This document shows, piece by piece, positions 42,628 to 50,475 of a stretch of DNA of 64,000 bases (its first letter is position 1; each line of letters opens with the position of its first letter). A model generated the notes under the pieces. The model was given only the letters and a program-made list of their open reading frames with translations, ran no database searches and had not been told where the DNA came from. The stretch is taken from NCBI RefSeq assembly GCF_010731735.1, contig NZ_AP022588.1, forward strand, positions 5,518,001 through 5,582,000, in the 5' to 3' direction. A program made the translations under genes and the position numbers. The DNA is from Mycolicibacterium sediminis. GTDB lineage: Bacteria > Actinomycetota > Actinomycetes > Mycobacteriales > Mycobacteriaceae.

Positions 42628-42730
42628 GTCCTGTCCTTCGCCCCCGTTCGATCTTTCGTTACCCGATTTCGGTGATACCGCCGGTACCGATAAGGTGCAC
42701 ACGAGTCGAATAGTGATCCGAGGAGTGGGC

Positions 42731-43561
42731 ATGCAGGGTTTCGCAGGCAAGGTCGCGGTCGTCACGGGCGCCGGATCCGGCATCGGACAGGCACTGGCCA
42801 TCGAACTGGCCCGCTCGGGCGCGAGCGTCGCGATCAGCGACGTCAACGCCGAGGGCCTGGCAGTGACCGAGGAGCGCATCAAGGCGATCGGCGCTCCGGT
42901 GAAGTCCGACCGCCTCGACGTCACCGAACGCGAGGCCTTCGAGCTGTACGCCGACGCCGTCAAGGCGCACTTCGGCAAGGTCAACCAGATCTACAACAAC
43001 GCGGGCATCGCCTTCACCGGCGCCGTCGAGATCAGCTCCTACAAGGACATCGAACGCGTCATGGACGTCGACTTCTGGGGCGTCGTCAACGGGACCAAGG
43101 CGTTCCTCCCCCACCTCATCGAGTCTGGCGACGGTCACGTCGTCAACGTGTCGAGCCTTTTCGGCATCTTCGCCGTACCCGGCCAGGCCGCCTACAACGC
43201 CGCGAAGTTCGCCGTCCGCGGGTTCACCGAGTCGCTCCGGCAGGAGATGGTCTCCGGCAAGCGACCGGTCAAGGTGACGACGGTGCACCCCGGTGGCATC
43301 AAGACCGCCATCGCGCGCAACGCCACGGCCGCCGAGGGCATCGACCCCGAGGCCTTCGCGCGCGTGTTCGACAAGAAGCTGGCCAGCACGTCACCCGAGA
43401 GGGCGGCCGTGATCATCCTCGACGCCGTGCGCAAGAACAAGGCCCGCGTCCTCGTCGGCGCCGACGCCAAGGCGCTCGACATCCTGGTGCGCCTGACGGG
43501 CTCGGGTTACCAGCGGCTGTTCGCCTCGGTGATCGGCAAGATCATGCCCGGCATCCACTGA
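42731..43561 (+). CDS. Short-chain dehydrogenase/reductase (Rv1245c homologue)
   Basis: A 276-residue classical SDR. TGAGSGIG at about 12-19 binds NAD(P); NNAG follows YNNAGIAF; the catalytic Ser is in VNVSSLFGIFAVPG and the Tyr/Lys pair in AYNAAKFAVRG. The Asp after the second strand (ISDVNAEG) suggests a preference for NAD(H). Substrate unknown. ATG 42731 follows a GAGGAG ribosome site. It lies between the DUF732 gene and convergent lpqZ. Confidence 0.9.
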   Translation: MQGFAGKVAVVTGAGSGIGQALAIELARSGASVAISDVNAEGLAVTEERIKAIGAPVKSDRLDVTEREAFELYADAVKAHFGKVNQIYNNAGIAFTGAVEISSYKDIERVMDVDFWGVVNGTKAFLPHLIESGDGHVVNVSSLFGIFAVPGQAAYNAAKFAVRGFTESLRQEMVSGKRPVKVTTVHPGGIKTAIARNATAAEGIDPEAFARVFDKKLASTSPERAAVIILDAVRKNKARVLVGADAKALDILVRLTGSGYQRLFASVIGKIMPGIH

Positions 43562-43565
43562 CCCG

Positions 43566-44396
43566 TCAGTGTCCGAGCGGGTGCGACGACAGCCAATCGG
43601 CCGCCAGCGCACCGGGATCCTTGCCCTCGCGCGCCTGCCGCAGCATGTCGGCGAGTGAGCCGGTGTCGAGTTCCCCGGCGATCTGATTGAGGGCCAGTAC
43701 CTGCTGTTCGCTCAACTCGTTGCGCCGGTAGAGCGGCACCACGTTGTCCGCGCGGATCAGGGCCGTGCGGTCGGTCAGCACCACCGCCCAGTCGGGCAGG
43801 CCGGACGCCGCCGTGGACGTCCAGGCCATGTCGATTCGGCCCGCCTGCAACGCACCGAACAGCGCAGCGGGGTCGCGGAATTCGCGCGGCTCGGCCAACG
43901 TGCACGGCCCGACGGTGCGTGGCGTGACGACGTCGGCGACGGCTCCGGCGACGAGGTCGCCACAGTTGCGCGACAGCGCGGTGACGTCCCGGCCTCCCCA
44001 GGCCTGCGCCGTCCGCTCGGTGACGGCGACGGCGGGCTCGTCGTCGGCGGATTGCGCGTAGTCACCCGCCGCGACGCCCTCGGGGAGTGCCGACACCATC
44101 GACCGGTAGACCTGCTCGGCTGCGCGGGCGGTCGAACCGGGGTCGAACCTCGTCAGCAACCGGCCGGTCAACCCCGGCGCCACCTGGACGTCGCCGGTGT
44201 CGAGGTCGGCCACCGGGTCGCTGCTGGTCTCGACGTGGGCGGCGCTGCCGTAGTACCGCAGTGCCGCTGCGTACAGCTGGGCCAGCAGCGTCGACTCGAC
44301 GTCGTCGGTCGCGCCGACGGCGACCGACGGGGCGGGCGCGGGGGTACTGCAGCCGACGAGGAGCAGCGCCATCAGCGCCACCGCCCACCGGCGCAC
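43566..44396 (-). CDS. lpqZ: Lipoprotein LpqZ, solute-binding-protein-like
   Basis: A 276-residue lipoprotein: signal WAVALMALLLVGC with lipidated Cys16. The mature protein resembles OpuAC/glycine-betaine type binding proteins (LAQLYAAALRYYGSAAHVETSSDPVADLDTGDVQVAPGLTG split over several strands), but no ABC genes are adjacent. The position between the SDR and malic enzyme genes is that of LpqZ (Rv1244). GTG 44396 starts 8 bp after the malic enzyme stop, so the two form an operon. Ligand unknown. Confidence 0.83.
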   Translation of the reverse strand: MRRWAVALMALLLVGCSTPAPAPSVAVGATDDVESTLLAQLYAAALRYYGSAAHVETSSDPVADLDTGDVQVAPGLTGRLLTRFDPGSTARAAEQVYRSMVSALPEGVAAGDYAQSADDEPAVAVTERTAQAWGGRDVTALSRNCGDLVAGAVADVVTPRTVGPCTLAEPREFRDPAALFGALQAGRIDMAWTSTAASGLPDWAVVLTDRTALIRADNVVPLYRRNELSEQQVLALNQIAGELDTGSLADMLRQAREGKDPGALAADWLSSHPLGH

Positions 44397-44404
44397 CGAG
44401 CGGC

Positions 44405-45592
44405 TCAGACCGTCGACGCTTCCGCGACGGCCGCGGCGACCGCGGGGCCGACGCGCGGGTCCAGGGCGCTGGGCACGATGTGGTCCGTCGTGAGGTCGTC
44501 GCCGACGACGGAGAAGATCGCCTGTGCCGCAGCGACCTTCATGCCCTCGGTGATGCGCCGCGCGTGCGCGTCGAGCGCGCCGCGGAACACGCCGGGGAAG
44601 GCCAGGACGTTGTTGATCTGGTTCGGGAAGTCGCTGCGTCCGGTCGCGACGACGGCGGCGTGCCTGCGGGCGGCGTCGGGGTGGATCTCCGGGTCGGGAT
44701 TCGACAGCGCGAAGACGATGCCCCTGGGCGCCATCGTCGCGATGATCTCCTCGGGCACCAGACCCGCGGACAGACCGAGGAACATGTCGGCGCCGGCCAC
44801 CGCCTCGGCGATGCCGCCGGTGAGGGCCCGCGGGTTGCTCCGACCCGCGAGTTCGGCCTTGAAGGGATTGAGGTCGTCACGTCCGCTGTGCACGATGCCC
44901 TTGCTGTCGAGCACCGTGACGTCCAGGATTCCGGCGGCCAGGAGGATGTTCGCGCACGCCACCCCGGCCGCACCAGCACCGGAGATGACGATCTTCAGGG
45001 TGTGCATGTCGCGGTCGAGCGCCTTGCAGGCACCGAGCAGCGCGGCGAGCACCACGATGGCCGTGCCGTGCTGGTCGTCGTGCATGACCGGACAGTCCAG
45101 CGCCTCGATGGCACGCCGCTCGATCTCGAAGCACCGCGGCGCCGAGATGTCCTCGAGGTTGACCGCGCCGAACGTGGGCCGCAACCGGATCAGCGTCTCG
45201 ATGATCTCGTCGGGATCCTTCGTCGCGAGCACGATGGGGATCGAGTCGAGACCGCCGAACGTCTTGAACAGCGCGCTCTTGCCCTCCATCACCGGCAGCG
45301 ACGCGGCGGGCCCGATGTCGCCGAGACCGAGGACCGCGCTGCCGTCGCTGACGACCGCGACGAGGCGGTTGGCCCAGGTGTACTTCGCGGCGAGGGTGTG
45401 GTCACCGGCGATCGCACGACTGACCTGCGCGACGCCCGGCGTGTAGGCGATGGACAGTGCCCGCTGGGAGTCCAGTGGGGTCTTCAGGCCGACGGAGAGC
45501 TTGCCGCCCCCGTGCGCTGCGAAGATCTCGGCGTCGTCGACGACGACCTGCGGGGTGCGCTCGCTCGAGGCGGCGACGGTGCTGTCCGACAC
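44405..45592 (-). CDS. mez: NAD(P)-dependent malic enzyme
   Basis: A 395-residue malic enzyme of the short bacterial type. TPLDSQRALSIAYTPGVAQVSRAI has the catalytic Tyr, NRLVAVVSDGSAVLGLGDIGP the substrate loop, MEGKSALFK the catalytic Lys, and VISGAGAAGVACANILLAAG binds the nucleotide. It converts malate to pyruvate and CO2, linking the citric acid cycle to pyruvate. At this position M. tuberculosis carries mdh (Rv1240), so the species differ. GTG 45592 is chosen because a -10 (TAACGT) ends exactly 7 nt before it; GTG 45601 is the alternative. The gene symbol is by function only. Confidence 0.88.
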   Translation of the reverse strand: MSDSTVAASSERTPQVVVDDAEIFAAHGGGKLSVGLKTPLDSQRALSIAYTPGVAQVSRAIAGDHTLAAKYTWANRLVAVVSDGSAVLGLGDIGPAASLPVMEGKSALFKTFGGLDSIPIVLATKDPDEIIETLIRLRPTFGAVNLEDISAPRCFEIERRAIEALDCPVMHDDQHGTAIVVLAALLGACKALDRDMHTLKIVISGAGAAGVACANILLAAGILDVTVLDSKGIVHSGRDDLNPFKAELAGRSNPRALTGGIAEAVAGADMFLGLSAGLVPEEIIATMAPRGIVFALSNPDPEIHPDAARRHAAVVATGRSDFPNQINNVLAFPGVFRGALDAHARRITEGMKVAAAQAIFSVVGDDLTTDHIVPSALDPRVGPAVAAAVAEASTV

Positions 45593-45599
45593 GCGCGTC

Positions 45600-45605
45600 A
45601 CGTTA
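45600..45605 (-). promoter_or_regulatory. -10 element of the malic enzyme gene
   Basis: On the minus strand TAACGT, 7 nt, GTG 45592: leaderless arrangement. It overlaps the alternative GTG at 45601, which argues against that start. Confidence 0.45.
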
Positions 45606-45727
45606 CTGCACCGGGGGTGTCGGCAGGCCGGGCTTGGTGCTCGTTCGACGGGATGCTGCCAGGTAATTGGCGTAGCATCTGCGGCGTCCAACGGGCACCC
45701 GTGGGGTCCGCCGAGGGAGGTTCGCCC

Positions 45728-46825
45728 GTGCCGTCGTTCCGCGCCCTGCAAGCACACCGTCCGACCGGACGCCGGTCCCCGGCCCCGGACGCCGCCTCCA
45801 TCCACGTTCCGGTCGCCCGGGCGATGGTCGACTGTGCCGTCTACTCCGAGGGGTCGCGGCTGCCGGGCAAGTACACCCACGCGGCGGCGCTGTCCAAGGT
45901 GCGCGAACTCGAACTCGGCGGCATCGACGCGTTCGTGTGGATCGGGCTGCACGAGCCCGACGACCATCAGATGCAGGCCGTCGCCGACGTCTTCGGACTG
46001 CACGAGCTGGCCGTGGAGGACGCCGTGCACGCCCACCAGCGCCCCAAGCTGGAGCGCTACGACGACACGCTGTTCCTGGTCCTGAAGACGGTCAAGTACG
46101 TCGCCCACGACTCCGTGGCGAAGACGCGCGAGATCGTCGAGACCGGCGAGATCATGATCTTCGTCGGGCGCGACTTCGTGGTCACGGTGCGGCACGGCGA
46201 GCACGGTGGCCTGGCCGGGGTGCGCAAGACGTTCGACCGCAACCCGGCGAGTTGCAAGCTGGGGCCATACGCGGTGATGCACGCGATCGCCGATCACGTC
46301 GTCGACGACTACCTCGACGTCACCGACCTGGTCGAGACCGACATCGACGAGATGGAGGAGAACGTCTTCTCCCCCAACAGCGCCACCGAGATCGAGCACA
46401 TCTACCTGATGAAGCGCGAGGTCGTCGAGCTGCGCCGAGCCGTCAACCCCTTGGCGACCGACCTGCAGCGCATCAACACCGACCACAACGACCTGATCTC
46501 CAAGGAGGTCCGGCGGTACATGCGCGACGTGCTGGACCACACGATCAAGGCCGCCGATCGCATCGAGGGCTATGACGAGGTGCTCAGCTCACTCGTCCAG
46601 GCCGCCGTCGGCAAGGTGTCGATGCAGCAGAACACCGACATGCGCAAGATCTCGGCGTGGGTGGCGATCGCCGCCGTTCCCACGGCGCTCGCCGGCATCT
46701 ACGGCATGAACTTCGACCACATGCCGGAACTGCACCAGGTGTGGGGATATCCGGCGGTGCTGCTGGTGATGGCCACGGTGTGCACGGTGCTGTACGTCAA
46801 CTTCCGCCGCAACCACTGGCTCTGA
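45728..46825 (+). CDS. corA: Magnesium/cobalt transporter CorA
   Basis: A 365-residue protein. The N-terminal 270 residues form the cytoplasmic funnel with the long stalk helix (VVELRRAVNPLATDLQRINTD and following). Two C-terminal membrane segments flank the YGMNFDHMPEL signature: ISAWVAIAAVPTALAGIYGMN with the GMN motif, and YPAVLLVMATVCTVLYVNF; the basic end RRNHWL is typical. It is a pentameric Mg2+ channel. GTG 45728 has GAGGGAGG upstream and gives VPSFRALQAHRP; the open frame before it is noise. Confidence 0.94.
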   Translation: MPSFRALQAHRPTGRRSPAPDAASIHVPVARAMVDCAVYSEGSRLPGKYTHAAALSKVRELELGGIDAFVWIGLHEPDDHQMQAVADVFGLHELAVEDAVHAHQRPKLERYDDTLFLVLKTVKYVAHDSVAKTREIVETGEIMIFVGRDFVVTVRHGEHGGLAGVRKTFDRNPASCKLGPYAVMHAIADHVVDDYLDVTDLVETDIDEMEENVFSPNSATEIEHIYLMKREVVELRRAVNPLATDLQRINTDHNDLISKEVRRYMRDVLDHTIKAADRIEGYDEVLSSLVQAAVGKVSMQQNTDMRKISAWVAIAAVPTALAGIYGMNFDHMPELHQVWGYPAVLLVMATVCTVLYVNFRRNHWL

Positions 46826-46907
46826 TCGCCGCCGATTGTGGACTTCTGCAACGCTTTTCGCCCGGGAGCGTGGCGGTAACCAACGTTCGGCGGAGAAGGC
46901 GAGGCGG

Positions 46908-47501
46908 TCAGCTGGGGCTGGCCGCGCGACGGCGGGGGTCGCGGACGTCGACGCCGTCGGTCGTCCACGCCTCGCGCATCGCGTCGGCGCCCTTGAGCCG
47001 AACCCACGCCGCCTCGGTGGCCGTGATCGGCGTCGCGGACAGCACCCTCACCGGCTGCTCGATGCCCTCGACCTCGACGTCGCCGATCTCGCTGCGCCCC
47101 AGGAGCACCGCCGTGAACGCGGCGCCCTCCCACAACGGCGTCTCGAGGTCGACCAGCGCGTCGTCGACCAGGATCAGACCCTCGACCGCCGGGGTCGACG
47201 CCACGACCGCGATCGACTTGGCCAGGCCGGCGGGCGTCGGCCCGCGCAGCGCGACGGCCACCTCGGCGCGCGGACCGCTCGACGCGTCGGTGACGAACTC
47301 CATCGGATCGTTCATCGGGTGCCGCGAACAACCCAGTGAGACATAGTGGTTGACGCCGTCGGAGTCCGGGCCGTAGCGCAGGATCTCCATGGCGTCCGCA
47401 CCGAGGAACGTGATGCTGGCAGACACGGGGTCGGCGATGATCCCCGCCGCCGTGAAGTGCTCGTTCAGACGTGCGCGTACGGCCGCGAGGACGTCGCTCA
47501 C
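46908..47501 (-). CDS. Suppressor-of-fused (SUFU) domain-like protein
   Basis: A 197-residue protein with a bacterial SUFU-like fold: HYVSLGCSRHPMNDP, AEVAVALRG and WEGAAFTAVLLGRSEIGDVE fit that family, often found near polymorphic toxins as immunity proteins, but here no toxin is adjacent. Its ATG at 47501 overlaps the sugC stop as ATGA, so it is the last gene of the lpqY-sugABC operon. A role in trehalose uptake is not known. Confidence 0.7.
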   Translation of the reverse strand: MSDVLAAVRARLNEHFTAAGIIADPVSASITFLGADAMEILRYGPDSDGVNHYVSLGCSRHPMNDPMEFVTDASSGPRAEVAVALRGPTPAGLAKSIAVVASTPAVEGLILVDDALVDLETPLWEGAAFTAVLLGRSEIGDVEVEGIEQPVRVLSATPITATEAAWVRLKGADAMREAWTTDGVDVRDPRRRAASPS

Positions 47502-48670
47502 TCGCTGGGCGGGATCGACAGGTTGATCCCGCTGTCGGCGTCGAACAACGTCACCTTCGAGGTGTCGAACGCGAGTTCCGCGGTCTGACCGGCCGCGAGC
47601 TTCGACTCCGTGGACACCCGCGCGGTGAACTCGTCGAGACTGGCACCGGATTCGGCGGCGAGTTCGGCCAGCTGAGCGGCCTCCGCGCCGGCGCCCTCGC
47701 TGCGGAAGTGCACGTACTTCTCGGCGCCGAGCGACTCGACCAGTTCGACGGTCACCTCGAACGTCAGCGCCCGGATCCGCGCGTAGGTGTCGATCAGGGC
47801 GGCATCCTCGAGGTGCTCGGGACGGATGCCGACGATCACGTTCTCCGGCTTGGGATGTCGGCCCACGATGTCGTGCACTTCCTGGGTGAACGTCACCTCC
47901 CCGAACGGCAGCCGGACGCCGACGTCGGTGAGGGTGGCCGGGAAGAAGTTCATCGAGGGCGACCCGATGAAGCCCGCGACGAACAGGTTCGCCGGCCGGT
48001 TGTACAGCTCCTCGGGGGTGCCGATCTGCTGCGCCACCCCGGCCAGCATGACCACGACGCGGTCACCGAGCGTCATCGCCTCGGTCTGGTCGTGCGTCAC
48101 GTAGATGGTGGTGGTGTTCAACCGGTTCTGCAGCTTGGCGATCTCGGAGCGCATCTGCACGCGCAGCTTCGCGTCCAGGTTGCTGAGCGGCTCGTCCATG
48201 AGGAACGCCTTGGGATTGCGGACGATGGCGCGACCCATCGCGACGCGCTGCCGCTGCCCGCCCGAGAGCTGTGCGGGCTTGCGGTCCAACAGCCCGGCGA
48301 GGTCGAGGATCTTGGCGGTCTCGTCCACCTTGGCGGCGATGTCGGCCTTCGACACCTTGGCCAACGTCAGCGGGAATGCGATGTTCTGTCGCACGGTCAT
48401 GTGGGGATAGAGCGCGTAGGACTGGAACACCATCGCGATGTCGCGGTCCTTCGGCGCCTTCTCGTTGACCCGCTCGCCACCGATGGTCAGCTCCCCGGAA
48501 CTGATGTCCTCGAGGCCCGCAATCATGTTGAGCGTCGTGGACTTTCCGCAACCCGACGGTCCGACCAGGATGATGAATTCCCCGTCGGCGATGGTGAGGG
48601 ACAGATCCTTCACCGCCGTGGCTCCGTTGGCGTAGCTCTTGGACACGCGGTCCAACACGATCTCGGCCAT
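47498..48670 (-). CDS. sugC: Trehalose ABC transporter ATPase
   Basis: A 390-residue MsmX/MalK-type ATPase. Walker A GPSGCGKST, Q-loop FQSYALYPHMTV, signature LSGGQRQR, Walker B FLMDEPLSNLD and switch VTHDQTEA are all present; residues about 240-390 form the C-terminal OB-like regulatory domain (VIVGIRPEHLED). It powers trehalose recycling with SugA, SugB and LpqY. The ATG at 48670 follows the sugB stop by 2 bp. The open frame upstream is a shadow of sugB. Confidence 0.95.
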   Translation of the reverse strand: MAEIVLDRVSKSYANGATAVKDLSLTIADGEFIILVGPSGCGKSTTLNMIAGLEDISSGELTIGGERVNEKAPKDRDIAMVFQSYALYPHMTVRQNIAFPLTLAKVSKADIAAKVDETAKILDLAGLLDRKPAQLSGGQRQRVAMGRAIVRNPKAFLMDEPLSNLDAKLRVQMRSEIAKLQNRLNTTTIYVTHDQTEAMTLGDRVVVMLAGVAQQIGTPEELYNRPANLFVAGFIGSPSMNFFPATLTDVGVRLPFGEVTFTQEVHDIVGRHPKPENVIVGIRPEHLEDAALIDTYARIRALTFEVTVELVESLGAEKYVHFRSEGAGAEAAQLAELAAESGASLDEFTARVSTESKLAAGQTAELAFDTSKVTLFDADSGINLSIPPSE

Positions 48671-48672
48671 GA

Positions 48673-49509
48673 CTACCCCTTCACCGCACCGGACGTCAGA
48701 CCGGCGACGATCCGACGTTGGAAGATTAGAACGAAGATGACGATCGGCACGGTGATCACCATCGCACCGGCGGCGATCGACCCCGTCGGCTCCTCGAATT
48801 GCGAACTGCCCGTGAAGTTCGCGATCGCCACGGGCGCCGTGATCGCCCGCTCCGTCGCGGTCAGCGACAGGGCGAGCAGCAGGTCGTTCCAGGCGAAGAT
48901 GAACACCAGGATGGCCGCGGTCACGATGCCCGGCGCCGCCAGCGGCGCCACCACCTTTCGGAACGCCTGTCCGGGCGTCGCGCCGTCCATCTTGGCCGCC
49001 TTCTCCAGGTCCCAGGGGATCTCCTTGAAGAACGCCGACATCGTGTAGATGGCGAGCGGCAGCGCGAAGGTGATGTAGGGGATGATCAGGCCGGGCCAGG
49101 TGTCGAACAGCCCGATGCGCCGCTCGATGTTGAAGATCGGCGTCACCAGCGAGATCTGCGGGAACATCGCGATCAGCAGGGCGACGCCGACGAGGACCTT
49201 CTTGCCCGGGAACGCCAGCCGCGCGATGGCGTACGCGGCCATGCCACCGACGACCACCGCGATGACCGTCGTGATGAGACCGATGCCGATCGAGTTGATC
49301 AGCGCCGAACTGAAGACGTTGCCGGAGAAGATCGCCTGGTAGTTCTCGAACGTGATCTCGGCCGGGATCAGCTTGCCGTCCTTGACACTCGACGTCGGCT
49401 TGAGCGACAGCGACAGGATCCACAGCACCGGGAACAGTGCGTAGAGCACGACGATCACGTTGACGACGACCCACCCGGAGGCCCGGCCGGTACCCACCCG
49501 CTCGCTCAT
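48673..49509 (-). CDS. sugB: Trehalose ABC transporter permease SugB
   Basis: A 278-residue permease with six membrane segments (MalG type). The EAA loop is EKAAKMDGATPGQAFRKVVAPLA. ATG 49509 (MSERVGTG) overlaps the stop of an 11-codon micro-ORF as ATGA. In the usual operon sugB would directly follow sugA; here a 32-bp tandem duplication lies between them. Confidence 0.94.
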   Translation of the reverse strand: MSERVGTGRASGWVVVNVIVVLYALFPVLWILSLSLKPTSSVKDGKLIPAEITFENYQAIFSGNVFSSALINSIGIGLITTVIAVVVGGMAAYAIARLAFPGKKVLVGVALLIAMFPQISLVTPIFNIERRIGLFDTWPGLIIPYITFALPLAIYTMSAFFKEIPWDLEKAAKMDGATPGQAFRKVVAPLAAPGIVTAAILVFIFAWNDLLLALSLTATERAITAPVAIANFTGSSQFEEPTGSIAAGAMVITVPIVIFVLIFQRRIVAGLTSGAVKG

Positions 49510-49541
49510 CGCTGCCCTCTGCTCTTCGCGCAAGCGCTCAT
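49506..49541 (-). CDS. Micro-ORF 2 (11 aa) between sugA and sugB
   Basis: ATG to TGA, encoding MSACAKSRGQR. Its TGA overlaps the sugB start codon as ATGA and its ATG overlaps the stop of micro-ORF 1. It includes an AGA codon, rare in this genome. Probably a by-product of the tandem duplication; whether the peptide is made or only passes ribosomes from sugA to sugB is unknown. Confidence 0.5.
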   Translation of the reverse strand: MSACAKSRGQR

Positions 49542-49573
49542 CGCTGCCCTCTGCTCTTCGCGCAAGCGCTCAT
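49538..49573 (-). CDS. Micro-ORF 1 (11 aa) between sugA and sugB
   Basis: Identical to micro-ORF 2, also MSACAKSRGQR. Its ATG overlaps the sugA stop codon as ATGA. The 36-nt ORF minus the 4-nt overlap equals the 32-bp repeat period, so any number of copies would keep the coupling intact. Confidence 0.5.
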   Translation of the reverse strand: MSACAKSRGQR

Positions 49574-50475
49574 CGTCTCTCCTCGTCCGAGCCGGGAGCC
49601 GACGCGCCGAACAGCTTGATGTAGATGAACGCGATGACCGCCACGCACAGGAACACCAGCACGCTGATCGCCGACCCGAGGCCGAGGTTGAAGGCCTTGA
49701 AGAGGTTGTCGTACCCCAGGATCGACACCGACCCGGTGTCGTTCGCGCCTGCGGTCAGCACGTAGATGTTGTCGAAGATGCGGAAGGCATCGAGGGTGCG
49801 GAACAGCAGCGCTACCAGGATGGCCGGTTTGATCAGCGGCAGGATCACCTTGACTAGGCGCTTCCACGCGCCTGCGCCGTCGATCTGCGCCGCGTTCAAC
49901 AGGTCCTGCGGCACCAGCGCCAGCCCGGCGAGCAGCAGCAGCGCCATGAACGGGGTCGTCTTCCACACCTCGGCGAGCACCACGATCGCCAGCGACGGCA
50001 GCTGCTCGGTGAGCGGCGCCGTGCCCTCCGGCAGCAGGTTCGCGAGGTAGCCGGTGCCCGGCGTCCAGGCGTAGTACCAGCTGTAGGACGCCGCGACGGT
50101 GACGATGCCGTAGGGCACCAGCACGGCGGTGCGCACCACGCCCTTGCCGAAGATGGTGCGGTGCATGACGAGTGCGAGCGCCATGCCGAGGACGAACTCG
50201 ATCGCGACGGATACCACGGTGATCGACAGCGTCACGGCGAAGGCCGTCCACCAGTACCGGTCGGTGAGGATGGTCTGGTAGTTGCTCAGCCCCACGAACT
50301 CGGTGTCGTCGGGCGCGGCCAGGTTGTAGCGCTGCAGGCTCAGCCACACCGCGTACGCGATCGGGTAGGCCGTGACCGCGAGCATGAGGACGACGGCCGG
50401 GCTCACCAACCAGAACGCGAGTCGACGCTCGGACTTCTCGTCGTCGGTCGAGGCGTCGACGGCGGGGGCGGTCAC
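49570..50475 (-). CDS. sugA: Trehalose ABC transporter permease SugA
   Basis: A 301-residue MalF-type permease: segment 1 LAFWLVSPAVVLMLAVTAYPI, then the EAA loop LNAAQIDGAGAWKRLVKVILPLI. GTG 50475 overlaps the lpqY stop as GTGA. It forms the channel with SugB. Its stop codon is the first link of the ATGA chain described for the tandem repeat. Confidence 0.94.
   Translation of the reverse strand: MTAPAVDASTDDEKSERRLAFWLVSPAVVLMLAVTAYPIAYAVWLSLQRYNLAAPDDTEFVGLSNYQTILTDRYWWTAFAVTLSITVVSVAIEFVLGMALALVMHRTIFGKGVVRTAVLVPYGIVTVAASYSWYYAWTPGTGYLANLLPEGTAPLTEQLPSLAIVVLAEVWKTTPFMALLLLAGLALVPQDLLNAAQIDGAGAWKRLVKVILPLIKPAILVALLFRTLDAFRIFDNIYVLTAGANDTGSVSILGYDNLFKAFNLGLGSAISVLVFLCVAVIAFIYIKLFGASAPGSDEERR

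Larger units (their letters stand above)
49503..49575. repeat. 32-bp tandem repeat (2.3 copies) at the sugA-sugB junction
   Basis: Unit 1 is 49503-49534, unit 2 49535-49566, both identical; the first 9 bp recur at 49567-49575. On the minus strand each unit carries a purine-rich AGAGGGCAGCG ribosome-site-like segment followed by ATGAGCG, so each copy repeats a start signal. Confidence 0.95.

Noticed and set aside
46908..47501. SUFU protein as immunity gene of a toxin system
   Set aside because: No toxin gene, Rhs or ESX element is adjacent; it is coupled to sugC.
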